Shown piece by piece: positions 1 to 6,901 of a stretch of 23,272 nucleotides of DNA. This stretch comes from an uncultured Oscillospiraceae bacterium (GTDB taxonomy: Bacteria; Bacillota; Clostridia; Oscillospirales; Oscillospiraceae). Under the pieces are notes generated by a model, which saw nothing but the letters and a program-made list of their open reading frames with translations, was not told the DNA's origin and ran no database searches. The translations under genes and the position numbers were made by a program. How positions within the stretch are numbered: position 1 is the stretch's first letter; each line of letters starts with the position of its first letter. The stretch is taken from positions 1-23,272 of the forward strand of contig CALDMA010000129.1 in assembly GCA_937915075.1 (NCBI GenBank), in the 5' to 3' direction.

Positions 1-33
1 ATATATGCCGTAAAACGAAAGGGAGCGCATTTT

Positions 34-1056
34 ATGTCTATTAAGATCGGTATCAACGGCTTTGGCCGTATCGGCCGTATGGTGTTCCGTGCCTGCCTCG
101 AGCATCCCGAGATCGACGTGGTCGGCATCAACGATCTGTGCCCTGCCGATTATCTTGCCTATATGCTCAAGTACGATACGATGCACGGCCGCTGCAAGGC
201 TGACATCGAAAGCCGCGAGAACGCGCTGGTCGTCAACGGTCAGGTCATTCCCGTGTTCAGCGAGAGAGACCCCGCGAACCTGAAGTGGGGCAAGCTCGGC
301 GCGGAGTATATCGTCGAGTCCACCGGCCTGTTCCTGACGAAGGAAAAGGCTGCCGGCCACATTGCCGCCGGCGCAAAGAAGGTCATCATGTCCGCGCCGA
401 GCAAGGACGACACCCCGATGTTCGTCATGGGCGTGAACCATAAGAGCTATACCAGCGATATGCAGTTCGTCTCCAACGCGAGCTGCACCACCAACTGCCT
501 CGCCCCCATTGCCAAGGTCCTGCATGAGAACTTCGGCATCAAGGACGGCCTGATGACGACCATCCACTCGGTCACCGCCACACAGGAGACGGTGGACGGT
601 CCCTCTCTCAAGGATTGGCGCGGCGGCCGCGCGGCTACCGCGAACATCATCCCCAGCTCCACCGGCGCGGCCCGTGCGGTCGGCAAGGTCATTCCCGAGC
701 TCAACGGCAAGCTGACCGGTATGTCCATGCGCGTTCCGACGCTGGACGTTTCCGTCGTTGACCTGACCGTCAACCTCGAGAAGCCCACCACCTACGATGA
801 GATCTGCGTCGCCATGAAGAAGGCCAGCGAGGGCGAGCTGAAAGGCATCCTCGGCTACACCGACGAGGCCGTCGTTTCCTCCGACTTCCTCGGCGACTCC
901 CGTACCTCCATCTTCGACGCCACCGCCGGCATCGCCCTGACCGATACCTTTGTCAAGGTCGTCAGCTGGTACGATAACGAGATCGGCTACTCCAACAAGG
1001 TTCTCGAGCTCATCGAGCATATGTATGAGGTCGATCACGGTCACTCCGCCAAGTAA
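34..1056 (+). CDS. gap: Glyceraldehyde-3-phosphate dehydrogenase, glycolytic type
   Basis: Catalyses the NAD-dependent oxidative phosphorylation of glyceraldehyde 3-phosphate to 1,3-bisphosphoglycerate in cytosolic glycolysis. The 340-residue protein has the normal family length. It opens with the Rossmann motif GINGFGRIGR (residues 7-16), followed by GINDL, whose Asp suggests NAD rather than NADP preference. The catalytic block SNASCTTNC places the nucleophilic Cys at 151, and the paired catalytic His is 178 in TTIHSVTATQ. The C-terminal WYDNEIGYS motif is present. The ATG is preceded by AAAGGGAG with 8 bases between, which fixes the start. The gene is followed by its own terminator, so it appears to end a transcription unit; its promoter is probably left of the window. 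Assignment is essentially certain from the motifs. Confidence 0.97.
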   Translation: MSIKIGINGFGRIGRMVFRACLEHPEIDVVGINDLCPADYLAYMLKYDTMHGRCKADIESRENALVVNGQVIPVFSERDPANLKWGKLGAEYIVESTGLFLTKEKAAGHIAAGAKKVIMSAPSKDDTPMFVMGVNHKSYTSDMQFVSNASCTTNCLAPIAKVLHENFGIKDGLMTTIHSVTATQETVDGPSLKDWRGGRAATANIIPSSTGAARAVGKVIPELNGKLTGMSMRVPTLDVSVVDLTVNLEKPTTYDEICVAMKKASEGELKGILGYTDEAVVSSDFLGDSRTSIFDATAGIALTDTFVKVVSWYDNEIGYSNKVLELIEHMYEVDHGHSAK

Positions 1057-1112
1057 GAGCGGACAATAAGCCAACTTCTGAGAGTTTCCTCCTCTCGTTC
1101 GTTGTAGAAAGA

Positions 1113-1140
1113 GAAAGCGCAGCTTAGGCTGCGTTTTTTC
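1113..1140 (+). terminator. Rho-independent terminator of gap
   Basis: CGCAGC (1118-1123) pairs with GCTGCG (1128-1133) around a TTAG loop. The stem extends by A-T pairs and is followed by a run of six T. It lies 57 bases after the gap stop codon. Confidence 0.88.
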
Positions 1141-1220
1141 TTTTGTGGTTGCATTTGTCACTTTACGCGGCGCGGAAAAGCTGATAAACTGACGAAAACA
1201 AAAGCAAAGAGGTCATTTCT

Positions 1221-1892
1221 ATGTTTCAGGGCTTTTCGCAGAATGCCATCGACTTCCTCTGGGGCATCAGCCTGAACAACGAGCGGGGCTGGTTTCTGGC
1301 GCACAAGCAGGAGTTTACGGACTATGTGGACGTTCCCATGCGCGAGCTGGGAAAGGAGGTCTTTTCCACACTGGCGGAGGACTATCCCAGGCAGGACTGG
1401 CGGCTGCACGTTTGCCGCATCTACCGAGACGCGCGGCGGCTGCACGGACGGGGACCCTATAAGGAGCATCTGTGGTTCACCATCGAGCGGCCGCACGAGC
1501 GCTTTGAGAGCGTGCCCGCCCTCTATTTTGAGCTCGCGCCGAACTATTTCAGCTACGGCTGCGGCTACTGGGACGCGGGGGCGGCGACGATGGCAAAGCT
1601 CCGCGCACGCATCGAGAGCGACCCCAAGCCGCTCGAAAGGCTGGCGCGGCGGCTGAACAAATCAAAATTCGTGCTCGGCGGCGAGGAATTCAAGCGGCCC
1701 AAGGGCGACGTGGGCAGGCTGCTGAACCCGTGGTACAACCGCAAAAACATTGCCATCGGCTATGACGATAACCCCGAGGGCGTGCTCTTCACGCCGCGGC
1801 TCAGGGACGAGGTGCTCGACGGTTTCCGTTTCCTGATGCCGTACTACCAATACCTCGACACGCTCGTCGGCGACATGGAGCCGAACAGGTGA
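1221..1892 (+). CDS. DUF2461 family protein
   Basis: A 223-residue cytosolic protein matching the DUF2461 (TIGR02453) family, whose biochemical function is not established. The family signature is visible: an N-terminal segment in which a Phe/Leu-rich stretch is followed by NNERGWFLAHKQEF, then RIYRDARR and GPYKEHLWF in the first half. The C-terminal half carries KRPKGD and a WYNRKNI segment typical of the family. No signal peptide or membrane segment is seen. The ATG is preceded by AAAGAGG at suitable spacing. A weak promoter-like pair (TTTACG, 17 bases, TAAACT) lies just upstream at about 1162-1190. The gene stands alone between two terminators and is convergent with the DUF2812 gene, so context gives no functional hint. 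Confidence 0.85.
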   Translation: MFQGFSQNAIDFLWGISLNNERGWFLAHKQEFTDYVDVPMRELGKEVFSTLAEDYPRQDWRLHVCRIYRDARRLHGRGPYKEHLWFTIERPHERFESVPALYFELAPNYFSYGCGYWDAGAATMAKLRARIESDPKPLERLARRLNKSKFVLGGEEFKRPKGDVGRLLNPWYNRKNIAIGYDDNPEGVLFTPRLRDEVLDGFRFLMPYYQYLDTLVGDMEPNR

Positions 1893-1894
1893 AT

Positions 1895-1928
1895 AAAAGC
1901 TGAGGCGGCTCATGCCGCCTCAGCTTTT
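1895..1928. terminator. Bidirectional terminator between convergent genes
   Basis: A perfect 15-bp stem (1895-1909 with 1914-1928, loop TCAT) carries A's on the left and T's on the right, so it can act in both directions. It separates the plus-strand DUF2461 gene from the minus-strand DUF2812 gene, whose stop codon is directly adjacent. Confidence 0.92.
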
Positions 1929-3371
1929 TCATCCTTTGCCGAGCTTTTCACCGATCACAGCCATTTGTGCGGCATCGGGTGAAAAGTCGCATGGTCTGAA
2001 CTCCACAACGCGGCTGCCGCAGACGAGCAGCCAGGTGTCGAGGGGCTCGCTATCTCCGATCTCCCAGAGCTGCCAGACTCGGTCAACGCCCCATGGCGCG
2101 GGATCGGTCTCTCGGTATTCGCTGCCATAGCGATCTTCTGCGCGCAGCGTGCTTTGGAGGCAAAAGTCGAAGAGCGGAGCGAGCTTCACGTCGATGACGG
2201 TGTAGGACAGCTCCGGCAGCGGCGGGTCGTTCTCGTCGCTCCAGCGCACGTCGTAGGGAAGCTCCTGGCGGTATTCGACCTGCCGGACGAAGACGGAGCT
2301 TCCGCGCTCGATGGCCTCGCAGGAATAGCGATCATAGTCGGTATCGGTCAGGTCCTGTATATAGAGCGGGAGCTCGTCGTGGTAGAGGTAGCCGACCCGC
2401 GGGTTGCCGCCGACGGTGTAGGAGTAGGTGTATTCCTCCGCATTTTTCGGTACGTTGTCAAACCAGCCGCTCGATATGCCGTAGGTCATGACGCCGGCCA
2501 TCAGCATGACGGATAGCAAGGCGGAGCAAAGAACCGTGAGCGCTAAGATGAGCCTGCGTTTTTTCGGCGGTACGCTCCTTTTCCGCACCTGCTTGCCGAC
2601 GAGCACTGCTCCGCCGATGGGGACGAGCACTGAGCCGATGGAGACGAGAACGATGCGCGGACCGGCGCTGCGGAAAAGCAGGGGGATGACCATGAGCGCC
2701 CAGAAGACAAAGATCCAGATCGAGCGCAGGAAGCTCAGCCAGCGGCTCGAGTGGGTGGGGGTGAAGATGCCCAGCTCGCGGGCGTTGCGCTTCGCCTTGC
2801 GCAGCCAGAGCCGGTAGCCGAGCAGCTCGACGCCGAAAAGGAGGATCATGACGAAGATCATCAGCATCATGGTGAGATCGTAGCCGTCCGCGAGGAAGGC
2901 GACCGGGTCGCGCCGCAGCTCTGTCGTCCAAAGATAGAGCATCGTCGGCAGCATACAGGCGACCGTGATCGTGTTGCTGCGCACATAGCCCTTCTTGGCG
3001 CGCTCCATCGTTTCGACCTGCACGACGGCCTCGGTCTCGATGGGCACGGCGTCAAGGTCCTCGTTGTAGAAAATGTGCGTGTCGCCGCGCTGCGTGACGA
3101 TCTGCCAGCCCGCGCCGGCGCAGTAGTCCCAAAAGGTCAGGTTCTCGTGGTTTGGCTCGTCGGGACAAAAGCTGTCGGACTTGGGGTAGTAGACCACCGC
3201 GAAGCGGAGCTTTTTCGGCTCGCAGCGGCGGTAGCGCAGGGCGTAGGTGCCGACGGATTCAAGCATCCAGCCGTTGGCGGCCATTTTCTCCAGGTGCCGC
3301 TCGAGTCCCGTGTGGTCGTAGAAGGCATAGAGGTTCAGCTCCCGCTTCTTGTTCCATCGGTCAGTTCGCAT
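1929..3371 (-). CDS. DUF2812 domain membrane protein
   Basis: A 480-residue protein with an N-terminal cytosolic DUF2812 domain (about residues 10-115, with the motifs FYDHTGLERHLEKMA and GWMLESV) and five likely membrane segments near 133-149, 167-188, 213-233, 239-258 and 274-297. A roughly 180-residue tail follows and may be extracytoplasmic. Function of the family is unknown. It is recurrently encoded directly after a PadR regulator, as here, where the upstream padR overlaps it by 37 bases. The frame is open further upstream, but the ATG at 3371 is chosen because GGGAGG precedes it at good spacing and the DUF2812 homology starts there. Probably co-transcribed with padR and repressed by it. 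A role in envelope stress or drug response is only a guess from the PadR partnership. Confidence 0.82.
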   Translation of the reverse strand: MRTDRWNKKRELNLYAFYDHTGLERHLEKMAANGWMLESVGTYALRYRRCEPKKLRFAVVYYPKSDSFCPDEPNHENLTFWDYCAGAGWQIVTQRGDTHIFYNEDLDAVPIETEAVVQVETMERAKKGYVRSNTITVACMLPTMLYLWTTELRRDPVAFLADGYDLTMMLMIFVMILLFGVELLGYRLWLRKAKRNARELGIFTPTHSSRWLSFLRSIWIFVFWALMVIPLLFRSAGPRIVLVSIGSVLVPIGGAVLVGKQVRKRSVPPKKRRLILALTVLCSALLSVMLMAGVMTYGISSGWFDNVPKNAEEYTYSYTVGGNPRVGYLYHDELPLYIQDLTDTDYDRYSCEAIERGSSVFVRQVEYRQELPYDVRWSDENDPPLPELSYTVIDVKLAPLFDFCLQSTLRAEDRYGSEYRETDPAPWGVDRVWQLWEIGDSEPLDTWLLVCGSRVVEFRPCDFSPDAAQMAVIGEKLGKG

Positions 3372-3691
3372 GGCTTGTCGCCTCCCTTCAAAAGTCGCTG
3401 GTAATCGTTCATCTGCGCCGTCAGGCGGTCCATCTCGCCGTGCAGCCGCTCCTCGCCCTTTTCGGTGAGAACATAGCTGCGGCGGCGGCCCTCGCATTTG
3501 GTCTCGATGATGTAGCCCTCGGCGGCAAACTGCTCTAAAAGATTGTAGAGCGTGCCGGGGCCGACGCTCACGCGGCCGCTCGTGAGCAGGCGGATGCGCT
3601 CCATCAGATCCATGCCGCAGCACTCCTCCCGCAGGCAGAGGAGAACGTAAAACATCTGCTCGGTGAGTGTCTGAAATTTTTCGCGGGCCAT
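3335..3691 (-). CDS. PadR family transcriptional repressor
   Basis: A 118-residue winged-helix regulator of the short PadR class. Visible family features are the N-terminal helix with LTEQMFYVLLCL, the recognition region VSVGPGTLYNLLEQF, the wing around EGRRRSYVLTEKGEERL, and a C-terminal dimerisation helix. PadR proteins usually repress their own operon and are relieved by small hydrophobic ligands or stress. The ATG is preceded by AAGGAGG. The gene is first in a two-gene operon and its end overlaps the DUF2812 start by 37 bases, implying translational coupling. An inverted repeat around its own promoter (see 3708-3761) is the likely operator. Confidence 0.92.
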   Translation of the reverse strand: MAREKFQTLTEQMFYVLLCLREECCGMDLMERIRLLTSGRVSVGPGTLYNLLEQFAAEGYIIETKCEGRRRSYVLTEKGEERLHGEMDRLTAQMNDYQRLLKGGDKPCELTDGTRSGS

Positions 3692-3707
3692 CGCGCCGCC
3701 TCCTTTT

Positions 3708-3761
3708 ATCGATATTCGATATTCATGAGCAAAGTATACTATCGAATATCGATATTGTCAA
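3708..3761 (-). promoter_or_regulatory. padR promoter with large inverted-repeat operator
   Basis: On the minus strand a consensus TTGACA (3756-3761), a 17-base spacer and TATACT (3733-3738) form a strong sigma-A promoter. ATCGATATTCGATA (3708-3721) and its exact reverse complement (3740-3753) form a 14-bp perfect inverted repeat with 18 bases between. One arm fills the -35/-10 spacer and the other lies just upstream of the ribosome binding site. This arrangement fits autorepression by PadR; the binding itself is inference. Confidence 0.85.
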
Positions 3762-3766
3762 GAGAG

Positions 3767-3797
3767 AAAATCGGAAAGCCGTCGGCTTTCCGATTTT
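3767..3797. terminator. Terminator of the DUF2975-XRE operon
   Basis: A perfect 14-bp stem (3767-3780 with 3784-3797, loop GTC) whose outer pairs are A/T runs, so it is potentially bidirectional. It sits just after the XRE gene (minus strand) and insulates the padR promoter whose -35 is six bases away. Confidence 0.87.
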
Positions 3798-3801
3798 TCC
3801 T

Positions 3802-4020
3802 TCAGGCTTTGTCCTCTTCCCGGTATTCAAGAATATCGCCGGCATCGCAGTTGAGCGCCTCGCAGATCGCCGCGAGCGTGGAGAAGCGGATCGCCGTCAC
3901 CTTGTTGTTCTTGATCTTGGACAGGTTCACGTTGGAGATGCCGACGCGCTCCGCCAGCTCGTTCAGCGACATTTTCCGTTCGACCATCATGCGGTCCAGT
4001 CTCAGAATGATCTTTCCCAT
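3802..4020 (-). CDS. Small XRE-family (YozG-like) transcriptional regulator
   Basis: A 72-residue protein that is almost entirely a Cro/C1-type helix-turn-helix (residues about 5-65), with LNELAERVGISNVNLSKIKNN as the HTH core and the ending ALNCDAGDILEY that is typical of the YozG/HTH_26 subfamily. Such mini-regulators are commonly paired with DUF2975 membrane proteins. Here the ATG follows the DUF2975 stop codon with no gap, so the two are co-transcribed and probably translationally coupled. Its target is not visible; self-regulation via the palindrome at 4651-4667 is plausible but unproven. Confidence 0.88.
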   Translation of the reverse strand: MGKIILRLDRMMVERKMSLNELAERVGISNVNLSKIKNNKVTAIRFSTLAAICEALNCDAGDILEYREEDKA

Positions 4021-4581
4021 TTACACAAGCCCTTCCACATCTTGTTCCAGCTCCACGCCGCGCGCAAAGAACTGCGTCAGGCAGAGGATCACGAGACCCA
4101 TGGAGAAGCCGTAGAGCCGAACGCTCGTTTCGACGCTATCGGTGCCGAAGATCAGGCGGCACACGGTGCTCAGCGCAAGCCCCGCGAGCGGAATGGAGAT
4201 GGCGAAAATGCCGATCTCGCGGAGCATACGGATATTATCCGCCTGAAAGACCGTGCTGTTCTCCGACCGCTTGATGATAAGGTAGAGATTGCGGAAGATC
4301 ATCGCCATGAGGGAAGGGAGCACAACGGCTGCGGCAAAGAACAGAAGCATTGCCCGCATATCAATGCCGTTCGCGGTCGGAACGCTGAACTCGAAGCCGA
4401 GGACACTAAGATCCATACGGCCTGTACGGATCGATCCCGCCAGAGCGTCCGCGAGAAATGCGCGATCCGCAAACGAGTATATTCCCGCCGTGAGCATGAG
4501 AGCGGCCGTCATCCAATAGCCGAGCTCGGTAAATTTTGTGATGATCTTGGCCGCCTTGACGATCCAACGGTTCCACTTCAT
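4021..4581 (-). CDS. DUF2975 family membrane protein
   Basis: A 186-residue integral membrane protein with four predicted transmembrane segments near residues 20-36, 76-103, 121-140 and 155-175. The segment between TM2 and TM3 (NSTVFQADNIRMLREIG) is characteristic of DUF2975 proteins. Function is unknown; the conserved partnership with a YozG-like XRE regulator suggests a membrane-linked regulatory pair. The frame is open 15 codons upstream, but the ATG at 4581 is preceded by GAGGAGG at good spacing and starts the natural MKWNRW N-terminus, so the shorter form is chosen. It is the first gene of the operon and has a consensus promoter just upstream. Confidence 0.83.
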   Translation of the reverse strand: MKWNRWIVKAAKIITKFTELGYWMTAALMLTAGIYSFADRAFLADALAGSIRTGRMDLSVLGFEFSVPTANGIDMRAMLLFFAAAVVLPSLMAMIFRNLYLIIKRSENSTVFQADNIRMLREIGIFAISIPLAGLALSTVCRLIFGTDSVETSVRLYGFSMGLVILCLTQFFARGVELEQDVEGLV

Positions 4582-4614
4582 TTTTCCGACCTCCTCAAGA
4601 TGCTTGATGAGGAG

Positions 4615-4667
4615 AGTATATCGCATGACTTTTCGTTTGTCAATATGTTTTTATCGTTATACGATAA
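4615..4667 (-). promoter_or_regulatory. Promoter and upstream palindrome of the DUF2975-XRE operon
   Basis: On the minus strand TTGACA (4638-4643), 17 bases, TATACT (4615-4620) gives a near-consensus promoter. Immediately upstream of the -35 lies TTATCGT-TAT-ACGATAA (4651-4667), a 7+3+7 palindrome that could bind the operon's own XRE regulator. A degenerate further half-site (ATACGATTATC) follows at about 4673-4683. Confidence 0.78.
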
Positions 4668-4699
4668 ATTATATACGATTATCATAAAATCATCACACG

Positions 4700-4736
4700 G
4701 TTATAAGAAAAGCCCCCGACCGCAGTCGAGGGCTTT
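4700..4736 (-). terminator. Terminator of the deoR-type gene
   Basis: Arms 4709-4720 and 4725-4736 form a 12-bp stem. In the minus-strand transcript the single mismatch is a G-U pair, and the stem is followed by TTTTCTT. It lies 36 bases after the DeoR stop. Confidence 0.85.
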
Positions 4737-4772
4737 GAAAGAGAGACCGTTAAATTGATTGGACGGTCGGTT

Positions 4773-5540
4773 TTACAGCACGGTGATGCCGTGAGATTCA
4801 AATTCCTCGCGTGCTTTGAATGGGAGTGCATCATCGGAAATAACATAGCGGATCATTTCGGGCGCTGCAAACGTAAATGTGCTGACGCCTGTTCTGCCAA
4901 ACTTCGTTGAATCCATCAAAATCGCTGTGGTGTCACTGTTTTTCACGATCGTCTGACGGAGAATATAGTCCTCAATGACGCTGGTCGTAAACCCCTTGCC
5001 CGGCAGATATCCGCCCACGCCGAGAAAGGCGATATTAAAATGCATATCTGCGATCATCTTATCGGCGATCGTTCCATTGACGCAAAAGCTGTTTTTGTTG
5101 ACACTGCCGCCAAGCATCATCAGCGAAACGTCCGGCAGCGCAGATAGATCGATCGCGCAGTTCAGGCCGGTCGTTGTTACAAAATATTTTCCGTTCGGAA
5201 AGAGCTTGGCAAACTGCGCGGTCGTTGTGCCGGAACCAAGAAAGACAGCGGTATCCTCTTTGAGAAGCTGGACAGCCTTGCGGGCGATCTGCGCCTTTCC
5301 CTCGGCCTGTTCAATACTGCGTTTGGCATAACCGGCCTCAGATACACCGACGAGATAATCTACGGACTTAGCTCCTCCGAACACACGCACGATTTTATTG
5401 CTTTGCCCAAGAAATTCCAGATCACGGCGTACGGTCATATCGGAAACATCCGGCAGAACGGCCTTGATTTCCGCAAAGGAAACCTCACCGTTTCGATTGA
5501 CCAATCTTGTGATTTTTTCTCTGCGTTCATCTGCATTCAT
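4773..5540 (-). CDS. DeoR/GlpR family transcriptional regulator
   Basis: A 255-residue regulator of the DeoR family. The N-terminal winged helix-turn-helix (residues about 5-55) contains the diagnostic SDMTVRRDLEFL, and the C-terminal DeoR sensor domain contains LGSGTTTAQFAKL (101-113), the loop that binds a phosphorylated sugar or polyol effector in the family. It normally represses a catabolic operon until the phosphorylated intermediate accumulates. It is divergent from the dehydrogenase/ABC operon with a 275-base shared promoter region, so that operon is its likely target. The ATG is preceded by GGGAGA. Effector identity cannot be read from sequence. Confidence 0.92.
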   Translation of the reverse strand: MNADERREKITRLVNRNGEVSFAEIKAVLPDVSDMTVRRDLEFLGQSNKIVRVFGGAKSVDYLVGVSEAGYAKRSIEQAEGKAQIARKAVQLLKEDTAVFLGSGTTTAQFAKLFPNGKYFVTTTGLNCAIDLSALPDVSLMMLGGSVNKNSFCVNGTIADKMIADMHFNIAFLGVGGYLPGKGFTTSVIEDYILRQTIVKNSDTTAILMDSTKFGRTGVSTFTFAAPEMIRYVISDDALPFKAREEFESHGITVL

Positions 5541-5612
5541 AGTCTTTTCTCCCGGCTCTATGTAATATGTGAGGATGTTTGATTTGATGGCTGAAAATGT
5601 TCGACTGCTGAG

Positions 5613-5640
5613 AGTATATCATATTTTATCAAATAATCAA
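5613..5640 (-). promoter_or_regulatory. Candidate promoter of the deoR-type gene
   Basis: Minus-strand TTGATT (5635-5640), 16 bases, TATACT (5613-5618). TTTGAT-type repeats flank it: two copies on the upstream side (about 5626-5642, minus strand) and two more downstream at 5577-5588 (plus-strand reading). They are candidate DeoR-family binding sites because that family often recognises TTTGA/TCAAA-containing repeats. Confidence 0.6.
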
Positions 5641-5736
5641 ACATTTATTGATATTTTTTTAACAGAAATGTGCAAATCAACAAAATGAAAGCATAAAGTT
5701 TGTTAATAAATCTTATCACAATTGTTGAATTTTTTG

Positions 5737-5774
5737 TTGCAAGCAAACGCCTGTTGTGATATTTTATAACACAA
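5737..5774 (+). promoter_or_regulatory. Promoter and operator-like palindrome of the dehydrogenase/ABC operon
   Basis: TTGCAA (5737-5742), a 17-base spacer and TATTTT (5760-5765) form a plausible promoter. It is overlapped by a 21-base palindrome at 5754-5774 with arms TTGTG and CACAA and internal TAT/ATA matches. A repressor bound here would cover the -10. The start codon is 42 bases further on. The rest of 5541-5815 is AT-rich and holds no gene. Confidence 0.55.
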
Positions 5775-5815
5775 TAAGTTTGAAATAACAATTTTCAAAA
5801 GGAAGTGTGTTAATA

Positions 5816-6880
5816 ATGAACGCAATTGTAAAGGAGTTCCCCGGTCAGGAAGGAACATTTTACCGCACGAATCTGCCAGAACCGACCCCCGGTCCGGGAC
5901 AGGTCAAAATCAAAGTGATGGCAGCCTCGATCTGCGCCTCCGACATTCACGCTTTGTATAACGGCCTGATGGCAGACCGCTACCGCTACCCTGTGATCAT
6001 TGGCCACGAGGGCGCGGGCGTTGTCGTTGAGGTCGGTGAAGGCGTCGAGGATATCCGGGTAGGGGACCGCGTGACGGCGGAGACCACTCTGACCTCCTGC
6101 GGGACCTGTGAATATTGCCGCAAGGGCGAGACCAATATGTGTGCAAGCCGCAAGGGACTCGGCTCCGCCGCAGACGGTTATTTCGCAAACTATTGCATTG
6201 CCTCTGCAAAATATTGCCACAAGCTGGCGGACGATCTGAGCTTTGAGGAGGGCGCGTTGGCGGAGCCGTTTGCCTGCGTTGTCCACGCGGTATGCAATTT
6301 GACCCATCCAATGGCGGGTGATCTGGTTTTGGTGGTCGGCCCCGGCCCCATGGGGCAAATGGTTGCGGCTCTGGCCAAGGCATCGGGATGCGTGGTAGTG
6401 ATCTCCGGCATCAACGGCGACGAGGAACGTCTCCGCTTCGCCAGAGAAAACTACGGCATTCAGCATACGGTCAATTCGCAGGAAACCGATCTGAAGGCTT
6501 ATCTGGAGTCCCTTTCCGATGGACGCGGCGCGGACTATGTCTATGACTGCACCGGCGCTGTTCCCGGTATTTTGAGCGGACTGGATTGCTGCAAGCGCAA
6601 GGGAACCTTTGTTGCCATCGGCATGAACATGGGCAATATCCCGCTGGATTATTACAACATCGTCTATAAAAAGGAGATCACGATCCAGGGGGATAAGTCC
6701 ACCAGCACGGTGACCTGGGCGAGAACGCTGCGTATTATGAACGGCAAGTGCGTAGATCTGAAGCCTCTCATCAGCGAGGTGATCCCCATGTCCAAGTGGA
6801 AAGAGGGCTATGAGACCTTCCGCAAGGCGAAGGGAATGAAGGTCATTATGCATCCGTGGGAAGATGAAACGATAGGATAA
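5816..6880 (+). CDS. Zinc-dependent medium-chain dehydrogenase, sorbitol/threonine dehydrogenase-like
   Basis: A 354-residue member of the medium-chain dehydrogenase/reductase family, which oxidises alcohols or sugar polyols with NAD(P). Catalytic zinc ligands are Cys40, His64-Glu65 in GHEGAG, and probably Glu150 in ALAEPFACV. The structural zinc site is the four-Cys lobe at 95, 98, 101 and 109. The nucleotide-binding loop is GPGPMG at 175-180. It most resembles the iditol/sorbitol and threonine dehydrogenase branch; the substrate is unknown. A GTG nine bases upstream is in frame, but AAGGAAG sits only 2 bases from it and about 11 from the ATG at 5816, so the ATG is chosen. First gene of a four-gene operon with an ABC importer 21 bases downstream, suggesting it oxidises the imported compound or its derivative. 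Confidence 0.88.
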   Translation: MNAIVKEFPGQEGTFYRTNLPEPTPGPGQVKIKVMAASICASDIHALYNGLMADRYRYPVIIGHEGAGVVVEVGEGVEDIRVGDRVTAETTLTSCGTCEYCRKGETNMCASRKGLGSAADGYFANYCIASAKYCHKLADDLSFEEGALAEPFACVVHAVCNLTHPMAGDLVLVVGPGPMGQMVAALAKASGCVVVISGINGDEERLRFARENYGIQHTVNSQETDLKAYLESLSDGRGADYVYDCTGAVPGILSGLDCCKRKGTFVAIGMNMGNIPLDYYNIVYKKEITIQGDKSTSTVTWARTLRIMNGKCVDLKPLISEVIPMSKWKEGYETFRKAKGMKVIMHPWEDETIG

Positions 6881-6901
6881 GAGCGAAAGGGAGCGAAGCA
6901 A

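Noticed and set aside
3372..3623. In-frame upstream extension of the DUF2812 protein
   Set aside because: It overlaps padR in another frame and has no homology; GGGAGG precedes the ATG at 3371.
3667..4758. Plus-strand open frame opposite the XRE/DUF2975 pair
   Set aside because: It runs through two terminators and the promoters of the minus-strand genes and has charged, domain-free sequence.
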